Source: CAZYVU01 sp964651435 (GTDB lineage Bacteria; Desulfobacterota; Syntrophorhabdia; Syntrophorhabdales; CAYQXL01). From it: a DNA stretch of 64,000 nucleotides. The stretch is taken from NCBI GenBank assembly GCA_964651435.1, contig CAZYVU010000009.1, positions 21,992 through 85,991 of the forward strand. The letters are read 5' to 3'. The notes beneath the pieces are model-generated. The model was not told the origin of the DNA. It did no database searches and saw nothing but the letters and a program-made list of their open reading frames with translations. Positions 49,174 to 57,459 of this stretch are shown here, piece after piece. The first letter of the stretch is position 1, and each line of letters opens with the position of its first letter. The position numbers and the translations under genes are program-made.

Positions 49174-51174
49174 TTATCCTTCGCTTGGTTTTGCCCCGTC
49201 GGCGCAGCCTCTCCCGTCCCAAAGCCGCACCGTGGCATTGGGAAAAAAGCGCGCCTCCGTATGGGGAAAAAACATGGCCGCCGTAAATTCAGCCATGAAA
49301 TCGTTACTTGCGGAGAGCTCCAGGTTGGTCATCATCTTTGCTACCCGCGAACACTCATCGATAAATCCCAGGGAAAGGGTGCACATCGCCGCACCAAGCA
49401 GCGAACCGTTTCCAAGGAACACAAAGCGCTCCACCGGAACCTCCGGCAGGAGCCCTATCGTCTGTGCCTTTTCGATGTCGATGGAATGGCCGAACCCACC
49501 AGCCAAAACAACACGCTCCACATCCGAAATGTCCAAACCGACAGCCCGCGCCAGGACCCGGCATCCGGCATACATAGCCGCCTTTGCCCTCAATAGGTTG
49601 TCTATGTCTATTTCGGTAATGACGATGTCTTTGCCGATGCTCGTTTCCGGGGCGTAGCAGATCACGTACTCGGCCGCGCCCCTTTCGCGGCGAACCCTGT
49701 CTGTCGGGCAATCCCTCCGGAACCTCCCCCTCTCGTCGATGAGCCTTACCTCCAGGAGCTCCGCCACGAGGTCAATGAGGCCCGATCCGCAGATCCCCAT
49801 GGGCCTTGCCTTGCCCACCGTAAGGATCATGGGCTCAAAGGTCCGGGCGTTGATCCGTACCTGCTCGATGGCACCGGCGCCTGCCCTCATCCCGAACTCG
49901 ATCCCGCCGCCTTCAAAGGCCGGGCCCGCCGAGCAGGAGGCGCAAAGAAGCCACTCCCTGTTCCCCACGACGATTTCTCCGTTTGTCCCCAGGTCCATAA
50001 AGAGGGTCACGGGCTCGCCCCGTGCCATACCCGACCCGGCAACGCCCGCCACGATGTCGCCGCCTACGTACGAGGAGACGCAGGGCACAAAAAAGGCAGG
50101 CGTGTGGGGCTCGAGGCTCATACCCAAATCGGATGCCATAGCAGGGGGAAACACCTTCGCCACGGGCACATACGGCTCCAGCATGATGGTGCTCGGGTCG
50201 ATACCGAGGAGGAGATGCATCATCGTCGTATTGCCGGCAAGGACCACGTGGGACACACCCGATGCATCGGTGGCGCCCTGAAGCAAGAGCTCCTCCACGA
50301 CGCCCGCAATGGTCGAGGCGAGGGCACGCTGAAGACGCTTGAGCCCACCCTTCTTCCGCGCGTAAAAGATCCTCGAAATAACGTCCTCGCCAAAGCTTAT
50401 CTGGCTGTTGTAATCGGCGTATTCAGCAACGACGGACCGTTGCAGCGCACCGGGCGCCGAGGAATGGGCGGTAAACCCTTCGAACAGTGGGCCGTCGATG
50501 AGCTGCCCACAGACCGTTGTGGTACCCATGTCGACGGCCAAGGCGTAGCGCCGCCCGTTGCCGCGGGTCCTTTCCACGTGAACGAGCCTGTAGCCCCTGC
50601 CGTCCGCCTGAAGGCTTGCATCGACCTTCCAGTCCGCAGCCCTCAGCGTCGCCCCCAGCCCCTTAAGTACCATGAGCCCTGTCCATAGGTCCTCTATGCC
50701 GTGCCGCACTTCGAGCTCCCTGGCCAACCGTTCAAAGTCAGCCAGGCTGTCGTCAAGGGAAGGTGCAGGCAGGTCCAAAGGGAACAGTCGCACGGGCGGG
50801 TCGTAGACCCAGGACCCCGCACACCCCTCGCACATCACGGGAGTGATGGCCGGCCCGTTGACAGCCCGTCTTTCCAGCACCGTTCTGTCGACCTGCGAAG
50901 CAAAAGGGATCTCAACGACAAGATCGGATCCTGGTGTCGTCGAGCAGGCAAGGCAGAAACCGGCCAGGGCGTCTTCGGTTGAGAGGTGCTGAGAGGGGCC
51001 GGAATGGACCCTTCCCTCCAGGACCTTCACCCGGCACTTTCCGCAACTTCCGCTGCCTCCGCAGGACGCATTGATGTGGACCCCGGCCCGCATGGCGAGA
51101 TCGAGAATGGTTTCCCCGTCTTGGGCAAAAATGAGCCTTTCCGAGGGCATGAAAATGATACGATGTCTTTCCAT
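49174..51174 (-). CDS. Reductive activator of the corrinoid/iron-sulfur protein (RACo type)
   Basis: A 666-residue ATP-driven activator that re-reduces cobalt(II) of the corrinoid protein. The N-terminal 2Fe-2S ferredoxin domain has C38, C44, C47 and C74 (ASCGGSGSCGKC and FCLAC). After a linker comes the C-terminal ASKHA ATPase domain with VDMGTTTVCGQLID, VLAGNTTMMHLLLGI, FMDLGTNGEIVVG and VVLAGGFGHSIDIEKA. It is the first gene of the acetyl-CoA operon. Its promoter is proposed at 51208-51235. Confidence 0.93.
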   Translation of the reverse strand: MERHRIIFMPSERLIFAQDGETILDLAMRAGVHINASCGGSGSCGKCRVKVLEGRVHSGPSQHLSTEDALAGFCLACSTTPGSDLVVEIPFASQVDRTVLERRAVNGPAITPVMCEGCAGSWVYDPPVRLFPLDLPAPSLDDSLADFERLARELEVRHGIEDLWTGLMVLKGLGATLRAADWKVDASLQADGRGYRLVHVERTRGNGRRYALAVDMGTTTVCGQLIDGPLFEGFTAHSSAPGALQRSVVAEYADYNSQISFGEDVISRIFYARKKGGLKRLQRALASTIAGVVEELLLQGATDASGVSHVVLAGNTTMMHLLLGIDPSTIMLEPYVPVAKVFPPAMASDLGMSLEPHTPAFFVPCVSSYVGGDIVAGVAGSGMARGEPVTLFMDLGTNGEIVVGNREWLLCASCSAGPAFEGGGIEFGMRAGAGAIEQVRINARTFEPMILTVGKARPMGICGSGLIDLVAELLEVRLIDERGRFRRDCPTDRVRRERGAAEYVICYAPETSIGKDIVITEIDIDNLLRAKAAMYAGCRVLARAVGLDISDVERVVLAGGFGHSIDIEKAQTIGLLPEVPVERFVFLGNGSLLGAAMCTLSLGFIDECSRVAKMMTNLELSASNDFMAEFTAAMFFPHTEARFFPNATVRLWDGRGCADGAKPSEG

Positions 51175-51207
51175 CTTGGAATCAGGTTTTTTCCGGGACT
51201 CCCGATA

Positions 51208-51235
51208 ATTCTAACAGATTATGCCCGATTTGCAA
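51208..51235 (-). promoter_or_regulatory. Possible promoter of the acetyl-CoA operon
   Basis: On the minus strand: TTGCAA (51230-51235), 16 bases, TAGAAT (51208-51213), leaving a leader of about 27 nt before the ATG at 51174. It is a moderate match. A TATAATATAATG-type AT-rich run on the same strand near 51340-51352 could hold another start farther upstream. Confidence 0.4.
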
Positions 51236-51300
51236 ACCTAATCGGCGCCCATGCCGCCCTTTCCCCATCCCGGCCCCCCATTGGCAGCCCTTCAGCCAAT

Positions 51301-51314
51301 ATGTTCACCATGCT
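51301..51314. promoter_or_regulatory. Second IclR-type site, imperfect
   Basis: ATGTTCACCAT at 51301-51311 matches ATGTTCACTAT at 51389-51399 in ten of eleven bases. The 14-mer TTCACCATGCTAAA is a partial palindrome (10 of 14 positions). It lies on the acetyl-CoA operon side of the gap, 66 bases upstream of the proposed -35. Confidence 0.4.
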
Positions 51315-51361
51315 AAACAGATATCTATTTGCCGCATCATTATATTATAGATTTCTTATTG

Positions 51362-51390
51362 TTGACAGAAGGGCCGTTTTGCGCTATTAT
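51362..51390 (+). promoter_or_regulatory. Predicted sigma-70 promoter of the IclR gene
   Basis: TTGACA (51362-51367), 17 bases, TATTAT (51385-51390): near consensus. The expected transcript start (about 51397) falls inside the palindrome at 51392-51405, and the ATG at 51408 is about 11 nt beyond, with no ribosome site. Confidence 0.7.
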
Positions 51391-51391
51391 G

Positions 51392-51405
51392 TTCACTATA
51401 GTGAA
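51392..51405. promoter_or_regulatory. Perfect 14-bp palindrome, probable IclR operator
   Basis: TTCACTATAGTGAA is a perfect inverted repeat between the -10 element and the start codon of the IclR gene. A regulator bound there would block its own transcription start, so autorepression is expected; it may also act on the divergent acetyl-CoA operon. Confidence 0.7.
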
Positions 51406-51407
51406 TA

Positions 51408-52184
51408 ATGTATAGTGCCCCTCTCCTCAAAAAGGCTATCGAGGTTCTCAAGCTCATTGCTGCAAGCAATGCCCCGCTGGGCGTTACCGAGGTATCGGAG
51501 TCCCTCGACATCAGCAAGAGCACAACCTTTGGAATACTGAAGGCTTTGGAGAGCGAAGGCTTTGTTTTCAAAGACGGCTCCTCCAAGAAATACAGTATCG
51601 GCCTTGCCCTCGTCGAGCTTTCCCAACAGGTCTTTCGCGGTGTCGAGCTGACTTCCGTTGCAAAACCGTACCTTGAAAAGCTGGCCAACCAGGTTGACGA
51701 GACGGTCTTTCTCGGCATCCGGGAGGACAACAGGGTGCGTGTCCTCGATGTCATAGAGCCCAAGAAATCGTTCAAAATAACGTCGCCCATCGGCACCCGG
51801 TTTCCCATAACGGCCTCCGTTCTCGGCAAGGTGTTCCTGTCCACGACGGCAAACGAAGAGATCAGAGTGCTTCTCTCGGAAATAGGCTTGCCCCGGTACA
51901 CCGAGAACAGTATTACCGATATCGACACGTTTCTCGAAGAAGTTGAGGCTACGAGGACGTCCGGTTACGGCGTCGACCGCGAGGAATATCTTAAAGGCAT
52001 CAGGGCCATCGCGGCCATGATCGGGGGGCCCCAGGTGCCTATAGCCGCCATCTGGATTGTCGGCTTCGGTTATTCCATGAACGACGAAAAATTGCCGAAA
52101 ATGATAGAAAAACTCCTTGAGACGGAACGGCTCGTCAGAAGCCGCCTCGAGCACCTCTATCCCAAGAACGGCCTACCGCGCTGA
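51408..52184 (+). CDS. IclR-family transcriptional regulator
   Basis: A 258-residue regulator with an N-terminal winged helix-turn-helix (LKKAIEVLKLIAASNAPLGVTEVSESLDISKSTTFGILKAL in two parts; residues ~6-55) and an effector-binding IclR domain (~75-250; DETVFLGIREDNRVRVLDV, TASVLGKVFL, SGYGVDREEYLKGIRAIAAMI in parts). Standing divergently at the head of the acetyl-CoA operon and converging on fhs, it is the best local candidate to control the pathway. Effector unknown. The natural IclR beginning MYSAPLLKKA supports ATG 51408 in spite of the missing ribosome site. Confidence 0.95.
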   Translation: MYSAPLLKKAIEVLKLIAASNAPLGVTEVSESLDISKSTTFGILKALESEGFVFKDGSSKKYSIGLALVELSQQVFRGVELTSVAKPYLEKLANQVDETVFLGIREDNRVRVLDVIEPKKSFKITSPIGTRFPITASVLGKVFLSTTANEEIRVLLSEIGLPRYTENSITDIDTFLEEVEATRTSGYGVDREEYLKGIRAIAAMIGGPQVPIAAIWIVGFGYSMNDEKLPKMIEKLLETERLVRSRLEHLYPKNGLPR

Positions 52185-52203
52185 CGCTCTTTTTCCGTTT
52201 GCG

Positions 52204-53964
52204 TTAGAACAGCCCTTTCACCCTCCCCGTATGGACGTCCACGTCGATGCGCCGAAACGCCGGATCGGAGCTTGTTCCCGGCATAAGGCTGATGGCACCG
52301 GTGACGGGACAGAGAAAACGGGCCCCCGTAAAAACAAGAATGTCCCGGACGGGAAGCGTCCAGCCCTTGGGCACCCCCTTCCACTCGGGGTTGTGCGAGA
52401 GACTCAGGTGGGTTTTCACCATCATCGTGTAATAGTCCTTTTTATCGGGGTCCCTTTCGAGGATCTTGGCCTTTTCCTCAGCCTCCGGAATCCAAAGCAC
52501 GCCGTCGGCTCCGTAGACCTTCCGGGCGATCATCTCGACGCGCTGCCTGAGCGGCATCTCCATGGGATACAGGAACGTGAAGCCCTCCGGTTCGCGGGAG
52601 GCATCGATGACGGCATCGGCCAGCTCAAGGGCCCCTTCCCCGCCCTTGAGCCAGTGATCGGAAACAGCAACCCTGGCCCCTGCCTGCTCGGCGTACCGGC
52701 GAACCAGGGCGAGCTCGTCTTTTGTGTCGGTGCTGAAACGGTTGATGCAGACCACCGCCTTTACCCCTGACATGGTGACGATGCCGATGTGGTGCAGCAG
52801 GTTCGGCATGCCTTTCTCCAGAAGCTCAAGGCTCTCTTTCCGGTAAGCATCGGGCATGGGCAGGCCCGGGGCCACCCGAGGTCCCCCGCCGTGCATCTTT
52901 AGCGCCCGGATGGTTGTGGTAATGACGGAAACGTCTGGCTTCAGCCCACTGATACGGCACTTCACGTTCCAAAACTTCTCGAAACCGATGTCGGCGGCGA
53001 AGCCGCTCTCTGTGACGTGATAGTCGAAGAGCTTAAGCCCTATCCTATCGGCCGCAATGGAGGACTGGCCTATGGCTATGTTGGCAAAAGGCCCCGCGTG
53101 GACCATTACCGGCTGGCCCTCTGCGGTTTGAAGGAGGGTAGGATTGATGCTCTCCCGCATAAACGCACACATAGCCCCCGTCACCTCCAGGTCGTCGGGC
53201 GTTACGGGCCGGCCATACTTGTCCAGCGCCACGGTGATTCTGCCTATCCTCTCCTTCAAATCCGCCAGGTCGTTGGCGATGGACAGGATGGCCATAACCT
53301 CTGAGCTGACGGCGATCTCAAAGCGGGACTGCATGGTAAGACCGTCCATCTTGCCGCCGATACCAATGATGACGTTGCGGAGCGTCTGGGCGCAAAAGTC
53401 TATGGCCCAGCCGATCTGCACGCTCTTCGAATCGATGTCCAGCCGCCTGAGCCTCCGGCTCACCAATTCTTCATCGCTGTAGTTTCTCTCGTGCTGCATC
53501 CTCGCCGTAAGCGCCACCATGGCCAGGTTGTGAGCATTCATGACGCTGTTTATATCGCCTGTAAGCCCCAGGGAAAACTCCGTCATGGGTATCACTTGGG
53601 CATTGCCCCCGCCTGCGGCGCTTCCTTTCACGTTCATCGTGGGGCCCAGCGAAGGCTGTCGTATGGCACCCCCGACCCTCATCCCCCTCTTGCCAAGGCC
53701 CTCTATCAGCCCCATGCAGGTCGTCGTCTTGCCTTCACCCAAAGGCGTGGGCGTCACTGCCGTGACGTTAATATACTTACCGTCCTGCCGTCCGGCCAAC
53801 CTCTCCTTGATCTTGAGGTAATCGAGCCTGCCGATCCTGCCGTGCGGGATGATCTCGTCCCTCTCGAGGCCAAGCTCCGCCTGAAGCTGGTCAAGGGGTT
53901 TCATGTTCTCCTCGGCCGCCTCGGAAATCTCCCAGTCGGCCATCTTGGTGGGGTCGTAAGCCAT
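52204..53964 (-). CDS. fhs: Formate--tetrahydrofolate ligase
   Basis: ATP-dependent formation of 10-formyl-THF from formate, first folate step of the Wood-Ljungdahl methyl branch. The 586 residues include the P-loop TPTPLGEGKTTT, RQPSLGPTMNVKGSAAGGG and FAADIGFEKFWNVKCR-type segments (here GFAADIGFEKFWNVKC). ATG 53964 is chosen because AGGAGG and AAGGA stand just upstream and the family begins near MADWEISEAA; the longer frame to 54129 is not supported. It is a single gene, with the IclR gene tail to tail 19 bases away. Confidence 0.97.
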   Translation of the reverse strand: MAYDPTKMADWEISEAAEENMKPLDQLQAELGLERDEIIPHGRIGRLDYLKIKERLAGRQDGKYINVTAVTPTPLGEGKTTTCMGLIEGLGKRGMRVGGAIRQPSLGPTMNVKGSAAGGGNAQVIPMTEFSLGLTGDINSVMNAHNLAMVALTARMQHERNYSDEELVSRRLRRLDIDSKSVQIGWAIDFCAQTLRNVIIGIGGKMDGLTMQSRFEIAVSSEVMAILSIANDLADLKERIGRITVALDKYGRPVTPDDLEVTGAMCAFMRESINPTLLQTAEGQPVMVHAGPFANIAIGQSSIAADRIGLKLFDYHVTESGFAADIGFEKFWNVKCRISGLKPDVSVITTTIRALKMHGGGPRVAPGLPMPDAYRKESLELLEKGMPNLLHHIGIVTMSGVKAVVCINRFSTDTKDELALVRRYAEQAGARVAVSDHWLKGGEGALELADAVIDASREPEGFTFLYPMEMPLRQRVEMIARKVYGADGVLWIPEAEEKAKILERDPDKKDYYTMMVKTHLSLSHNPEWKGVPKGWTLPVRDILVFTGARFLCPVTGAISLMPGTSSDPAFRRIDVDVHTGRVKGLF

Positions 53965-54020
53965 AGTGTCCTTGCCTCCTAAACCTTGCGCTACAGTCCC
54001 TAAGTATATCGAAAGAACAT

Positions 54021-54049
54021 TTGACAGGAAATAGAAATGAGCATAAAAT
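54021..54049 (+). promoter_or_regulatory. Predicted sigma-70 promoter of the small exported protein gene
   Basis: TTGACA (54021-54026), 17 bases, TAAAAT (54044-54049). It gives a leader of about 30 nt containing AAAGGGGG before the ATG at 54086. The fhs gene starts 57 bases away on the other strand; its promoter probably overlaps (TATACT on the minus strand at 54003-54008). Confidence 0.65.
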
Positions 54050-54085
54050 TGAAAACGAGACCAAATTAACAAAGGGGGTTTGGTG

Positions 54086-54415
54086 ATGAAAAAACGCTGT
54101 GCGGTCCTTGTGCTGGCCCTGATTCTCATGGTCTCCTTCGCTCTCCCCGCCCTTGCCGAGGAGCAGGACGGCGCATACCGGTCTTGGGAAGGCTATCCGA
54201 CAGGCGAAGAGGTTGCTTGGGACGCACTTTTGGCCCGGCCTGCAGGAGTGGCCACCTGTATCATCGGTCTCGCCGTCAGCGTCGTAGCGCTTCCCTTTGC
54301 CCTTGCCTCAGGCAGCCAGAGCCGCTCCAACCTATACAGGGGACTTATAGCCGAGCCATTCGAGTTCACCTTTAAGCGACCTCTCGGGGCGACGGACTAC
54401 CGTTACACCCGCTAA
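54086..54415 (+). CDS. Small exported protein with one membrane segment, unknown function
   Basis: A 109-residue protein: signal peptide (residues ~1-23, KKRCAVLVLALILMVSFALPALAEE), a short soluble part, a hydrophobic helix (GVATCIIGLAVSVVALPFALASG) and a C-terminal stretch ending FEFTFKRPLGATDYRY. The pattern, RP-G--hydrophobic helix--P-F--then FTF-RPLG, is one I associate with small proteins of unknown function in related bacteria. It has a strong promoter of its own, which suggests steady, high expression. The glycosyltransferase gene ends head-on to it with a four-base overlap. Confidence 0.75.
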   Translation: MKKRCAVLVLALILMVSFALPALAEEQDGAYRSWEGYPTGEEVAWDALLARPAGVATCIIGLAVSVVALPFALASGSQSRSNLYRGLIAEPFEFTFKRPLGATDYRYTR

Positions 54416-55257
54416 GCGCCCCGGCCGAGCGACTCGACAAGCCCCCGATAATAATCCGCCTCAGCAGCCCTGCCGCGTTTCCCTGCTCCTTTGCCGTATA
54501 CGGCGCACTTCTTTCTCAGCTCTTCTTGCGTCGCAGCTCTGTAACAGGGAAGCAGCTCACCGCCCCTTAAGAGCTTCGCCAAGCTCTCTATCCTGAACCT
54601 GTCCATGCCTGTGTACCGCCGGGAGAGTTGGTCTCCGTGGCCCGCGCGCTTTACGATGAACTTCTCCCCCAGGAAGATTACAGCGTGCAGGTTCGTGATA
54701 CGAAGCCACATGTCGTAGTCTTCGCATACGGTCATGGCCTCGTCAAAGACCCCAACCTCTTCAAAGACCTCTCTCCTGATCAGGGCCGACGAGGGGCTGA
54801 TAATGCAGAGGGGCAGACAACGCTCGAAGATGCGGCCCGAAAACTTGGCATGGCGCTTGCCCTGATTCACCCATCGGCCGTCTTTGATCCACACCTCGTC
54901 GGTGTAGCAGAGGGCTGCCCCTTCGGATTCAATGGCCCCCACCTGTCGTGCAATTTTTCCGGGCCGCCAGAGGTCGTCCACATCGAGGAAGGCAATGTAT
55001 TGGCCACGCGATAGCGCGATACCCCGGTTCCGGGCAGCGCTTACCCCCCTGTTTGGCTGATAGACGTAGCGCACAGGGTAACCCCTGACTACCTCAAAAG
55101 AGCCGTCGTCGCTCCCGTCATCGACGACGATAGTCTCCATGCCTTGGAAGTCCTGGGCAAGAACGCTCTCTATTGCTTCCTTCAGGAAATGTCGACGGTT
55201 GTACGTGGTGATGATGGCAGAGACGGCAACCGTTTTCGCAACGCCTGCAGGCAGCAC
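54412..55257 (-). CDS. Family 2 glycosyltransferase
   Basis: A ~281-residue GT2 enzyme (GT-A fold): VSAIITTYNRRHFLKEAIESVL at the donor site, VVDDGSDDGS, NRGVSAARNRGI and FLDVDDLW, the last holding the DxD-type metal site. Cytoplasmic; acceptor unknown, perhaps lipopolysaccharide or exopolysaccharide. The open frame runs back to 55497, but that part covers tRNA-Asp. GTG 55257 is the closest start to the conserved domain; GTG 55368 is also possible. No ribosome site was found for either, so the start is weak. Confidence 0.85.
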   Translation of the reverse strand: MLPAGVAKTVAVSAIITTYNRRHFLKEAIESVLAQDFQGMETIVVDDGSDDGSFEVVRGYPVRYVYQPNRGVSAARNRGIALSRGQYIAFLDVDDLWRPGKIARQVGAIESEGAALCYTDEVWIKDGRWVNQGKRHAKFSGRIFERCLPLCIISPSSALIRREVFEEVGVFDEAMTVCEDYDMWLRITNLHAVIFLGEKFIVKRAGHGDQLSRRYTGMDRFRIESLAKLLRGGELLPCYRAATQEELRKKCAVYGKGAGKRGRAAEADYYRGLVESLGRGA

Positions 55258-55353
55258 GCTGCTGGAAGGGTTGTGGCGCACCGGCGGCCTGCGACCGAAG
55301 GGTGGCTCGTCTTCTTGCTCTGCTACGGATGTTTTTCCGGATGGTCTGTTGGG

Positions 55354-55382
55354 CGGTTCACGATTCACGAATTGCGGTTCAC
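55354..55382. repeat. Short near-repeats between the glycosyltransferase gene and tRNA-Asp
   Basis: CGGTTCAC at 55354 and 55375 (period 21), with CGATTCACGAATTG between, gives three related units of about 8 bp. It is similar in style to the other intergenic repeat tracts. A run of eight T on the minus strand (about 55388-55395) just beyond tRNA-Asp may act in transcript end formation, but no clear stem precedes it. Confidence 0.5.
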
Positions 55383-55407
55383 AAATGAAAAAAAACCGGG
55401 AAAGAAA

Positions 55408-55485
<78 letters not shown>

Positions 55486-55501
55486 GCGGTAATTCAATCT
55501 A

Positions 55502-55576
55502 TGGTAGGCGGAACAGGGATTGAACCTGTGGCCCCCGGCTTGTAAGGCCGATGCTCTCCCGCTGAGCTACCCGCCC
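55502..55576 (-). tRNA. tRNA-Val (anticodon TAC)
   Basis: Cloverleaf with acceptor GGGCGGG/TCCGCCT (G-U pairs at both ends), A73 and encoded CCA at 55502-55504, the GCTC/GAGC D-stem, the anticodon loop CTTACAA and T-loop TTCAATC. The anticodon reads GTN valine codons. It has its own promoter just upstream (55586-55614), between it and clpX. Confidence 0.95.
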
Positions 55577-55585
55577 AACGTCCAG

Positions 55586-55614
55586 AATATAGCAGCTCGA
55601 CAGGCAAAAGTCAA
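55586..55614 (-). promoter_or_regulatory. Predicted sigma-70 promoter of the tRNA-Val/tRNA-Asp unit
   Basis: On the minus strand: TTGACT (55609-55614), 17 bases, TATATT (55586-55591). The tRNA-Val 5' end at 55576 is nine bases past the -10, so the transcript starts at or next to the mature end. Confidence 0.65.
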
Positions 55615-55618
55615 CGAC

Positions 55619-56872
55619 TCACGCAATCTCGGCCACCTCTTCGTAAATTAAGATGGGCTGTTCGTGACTCACGACGACCTCTTCGCTGACCACACACTCC
55701 TTCACGTTGGACAGCGTGGGAATGTCGTACATGACGTCAAGCATAACTTTTTCCATAATGGAGCGGAGACCCCTCGCCCCCGTCTTCTTTTTCATTGCAT
55801 CCCGGGCGATGGCCCTAACCGCACCGTCCGTGAACGTAAGATTCACGTGTTCCAGCTCGAAGAGCTTCCTGTACTGTTTGACGAGCGCATTGCGGGGCCG
55901 CTTCAAGATCTCTACCAGAACGTCCTCGCTCAGCTCATCCAGCGTGGCCGTAATGGGCAGACGGCCGATGAATTCCGGAATAAGTCCGTACTTGATCAGG
56001 TCTTCCGGCTGGATCTCCCGCATGAGCTCCGAATACTTCTTGCCCCGGCCCCCCTCGACCTCGGCACCGAAGCCGATGCCGGTCTTCCCGACGCGGCCCG
56101 AGACAACCGACTCGATGCCGTGAAAAGCGCCGCCGCATATGAAAAGAATGTTGCCCGTGTTGACCTTGATATAATCCTGCTGGGGATGCTTCCTGCCGCC
56201 CTTAGGCGGCACGTTGGCCACCGTCCCCTCTATGATCTTGAGGAGGGCCTGCTGCACCCCCTCGCCCGAAACGTCGCGCGTAATGGAAGGACTGTCCGTC
56301 TTCCTCGCAATCTTGTCGATCTCGTCGATATAGACAATGCCCTTCTCGGCCCGCTCCACATTGTAGTCAGACGCCTGGAGGAGATAGAGAATGATGTTTT
56401 CCACGTCCTCGCCCACGTAGCCCGCCTCGGTCAGCGTCGTGGCGTCGGCTATGGTGAAAGGCACATGCAGTATCTTCGCCAGCGTTTGCGCAAGGAGCGT
56501 CTTCCCCGAGCCTGTGGGCCCTATGAGGAGAATGTTGCTCTTCTGGAGCTCCACGTCGTCAAAGCTGGTCCGGGATTCGATCCGCTTGTAATGATTGTAG
56601 ACGGCAACGGAGAGTATCTTCTTGGCATAGTCCTGCCCGATCACATACTCGTCAAGGAGCTTTCTGATCTCGTGAGGTTTCGGTATGCCGGTCTTGATGT
56701 AATCGAAACGTTCCTTTTTCGTCTCTTCCTGGATAATCTCGTTGCAGAGCTCTATGCACTCATCGCAGATGTAGACCATGGGGCCCGCAATCAGCTTCTT
56801 TACCTCATCTTGGCTCTTGCCGCAGAAGGAGCAGTTCAACTTGATGGTCCTCCCATTATTTTTCCGGATCAT
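55619..56872 (-). CDS. clpX: ATP-dependent Clp protease ATP-binding subunit ClpX
   Basis: AAA+ unfoldase that feeds substrates to ClpP. The N-terminal zinc domain has C14, C17, C36 and C39 (CSFCGKS and CDECIELC); the AAA+ module has IGPTGSGKTLLAQTL, VYIDEIDKIA and the pore and sensor regions, with the IGF-type loop (GKTGIGFGAE) for ClpP docking. 417 residues, standard length. Overlaps the clpP stop by four bases. Confidence 0.98.
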   Translation of the reverse strand: MIRKNNGRTIKLNCSFCGKSQDEVKKLIAGPMVYICDECIELCNEIIQEETKKERFDYIKTGIPKPHEIRKLLDEYVIGQDYAKKILSVAVYNHYKRIESRTSFDDVELQKSNILLIGPTGSGKTLLAQTLAKILHVPFTIADATTLTEAGYVGEDVENIILYLLQASDYNVERAEKGIVYIDEIDKIARKTDSPSITRDVSGEGVQQALLKIIEGTVANVPPKGGRKHPQQDYIKVNTGNILFICGGAFHGIESVVSGRVGKTGIGFGAEVEGGRGKKYSELMREIQPEDLIKYGLIPEFIGRLPITATLDELSEDVLVEILKRPRNALVKQYRKLFELEHVNLTFTDGAVRAIARDAMKKKTGARGLRSIMEKVMLDVMYDIPTLSNVKECVVSEEVVVSHEQPILIYEEVAEIA

Positions 56873-57459
56873 GACTGTTGCCTCTTTTCGACGATATGGT
56901 CTACAATGCCGTACTCCAACCCCTGTTCGGCCGTCATATAAAAATCACGTTCCGTATCCACCGAAATCTTTTCCAGGGGCTGTCTTGTGTGCTTCGCCAG
57001 AATAGCGTTAAGTTCTTCCCGGGTCCTTAAGATTTCTTTTGCCTGAATACCGATGTCCGTCGCCTGACCCTGTACCCCGCCCAGGGGCTGGTGGATAAGG
57101 ATACGGGAGTGAGGGAGCACATATCTCCGTCCCGCCTCTCCTCCTGCCAAAAGCACGGCGCCCATGCTGGCCGCCTGCCCCACGCACATGGTGACGACGG
57201 CGGGCTTCACATATTGCATCGTATCGTAAATGGCCAGCCCGCTCGTGATGTAACCACCGGGGCTGTTGATGTAAAGGTAGATATCCTTTGAAGGGTCCTC
57301 AGATTCGAGGAAGAGCAACTGCGCCATGATGATGTTCGCCACGTTGTCGTCAATAGCCGTCCCAAGAAAGACGATCCGCTCCTTAAGGAGCTTCGAGTAT
57401 ATGTCGTAGGCCCGTTCGCCCCTTCCGTCACGTTCTACAACAATCGGTACAAGGTTCAT
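56869..57459 (-). CDS. clpP: ATP-dependent Clp protease proteolytic subunit ClpP
   Basis: Serine protease of the ClpXP complex. The catalytic triad is S98 (GQAASMGA), H123 (LIHQPLGG) and D172 (TERDFYM), the same numbering as the mature enteric enzyme, so it may need little N-terminal processing. 196 residues. It overlaps tig and clpX by four bases each (ATGA), giving a tightly coupled tig-clpP-clpX operon. lon, often next, is not in the window. Confidence 0.98.
   Translation of the reverse strand: MNLVPIVVERDGRGERAYDIYSKLLKERIVFLGTAIDDNVANIIMAQLLFLESEDPSKDIYLYINSPGGYITSGLAIYDTMQYVKPAVVTMCVGQAASMGAVLLAGGEAGRRYVLPHSRILIHQPLGGVQGQATDIGIQAKEILRTREELNAILAKHTRQPLEKISVDTERDFYMTAEQGLEYGIVDHIVEKRQQS

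Noticed and set aside
52204..54129. 641-residue version of formate--THF ligase
   Set aside because: The first 55 residues have no family match, would overlap the promoter of the divergent gene, and strong ribosome sites precede ATG 53964.
55664..56941. 425-codon plus-strand frame opposite clpX
   Set aside because: clpX is certain from its zinc and AAA+ motifs; the opposite frame is a shadow.
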